A model generated the notes under the pieces. It searched no databases, was not told where the DNA came from, and saw nothing but the letters and a program-made list of their open reading frames with translations. The position numbers and the translations under genes were made by a program. From Sporosarcina highlanderae (GTDB taxonomy: Bacteria; Bacillota; Bacilli; Bacillales_A; Planococcaceae), in NCBI RefSeq assembly GCF_030433715.1, contig NZ_JAROCC010000004.1:215657-279656 (forward strand): 64,000 bases of DNA, given 5' to 3'. Shown piece by piece: positions 63,941 to 64,000 of this stretch. The stretch's first letter is position 1. Every line of letters begins with the position of its first letter.

Positions 63941-64000
63941 ACCTGTAGTCAAGTGTTTACCTAAATTATCTTTCAATATAAAACAAAATTAATGGACATT

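Noticed and set aside
63850..64000. End of an insertion sequence
   Set aside because: The GGGGCTGTC hairpin looks like IS-flank sequence, but there is no transposase and the hairpin fits a terminator; the window ends too soon to judge.

Overview
The window looks like chromosomal DNA of a low-GC, endospore-former-type Firmicute (Bacillales), most likely Planococcaceae (Sporosarcina-like). This is inferred from gene order and protein similarity recalled from memory; no search was run. From about 22 kb to the right end the order follows the Bacillus subtilis 'yt' region: ysdB, ysdA, rplT-rpmI-infC, thrS, dnaI-dnaB, nrdR, gapB, coaE-mutM-polA, phoR-phoP, icd-citZ, ytvI, fxsA, pyk-pfkA, accA-accD, dnaE, nrnA, ytpI, ytoI, ytkL, then a Xaa-Pro peptidase, ald and a universal stress protein.

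Layout. 1-6.3 kb is an accessory strip of small genes, mostly on the minus strand: a P-loop kinase cut by the window edge, DUF and membrane proteins, a broken Nudix gene, a YCII protein, a DUF3888 protein, and a PadR regulator overlapping a DUF2812 membrane protein. 6.3-8.2 kb is a phosphatidylethanolamine module (pssA diverging from psd and a DedA gene). 8.4-9.9 kb is katA with a PerR-type box. 10-12.6 kb holds a DUF5658 protein, a DUF368 (PopT-type) transporter and an XRE regulator with two related membrane proteins behind a perfect palindrome. 12.6-24 kb carries trhO, a PdaC-like deacetylase, a GntR/DUF1648 pair, a YumC-type reductase, a PepF-type peptidase, fhs, a phosphoesterase, an XRE regulator and a dimeric dUTPase. 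24.2-42.2 kb is translation, replication, repair and phosphate sensing. 42.2-44.5 kb is a gene-poor island of repeats, a SUKH gene and gene debris, where mdh would be expected. 44.5-63.8 kb is central carbon metabolism, fatty-acid initiation and replication.

Regulation readable from sequence: a threonine T-box before thrS; an attenuator leader and AUU start for infC; a consensus SigW promoter before ysdB; a PerR box before katA; palindromic operators before the XRE cassette, the PadR gene and the GntR-accD-accA operon; and intrinsic terminators at most operon ends.

Most unusual points: phoP has no ATG, GTG or TTG start that keeps its receiver acidic pocket and seems to start at ATC; a dispersed 130-bp palindromic repeat family shows compensated changes between copies; a 21-bp tandem array lies in the gap left by mdh; hflK-hflC sit between phoR and polA; and the dnaE PHP domain has lost its metal-site histidines. 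I found no CRISPR array, prophage, complete insertion sequence, rRNA or tRNA gene. I see no clearly undescribed multi-gene system; the nearest candidates are the XRE/two-membrane-protein cassette and the structured repeat family.
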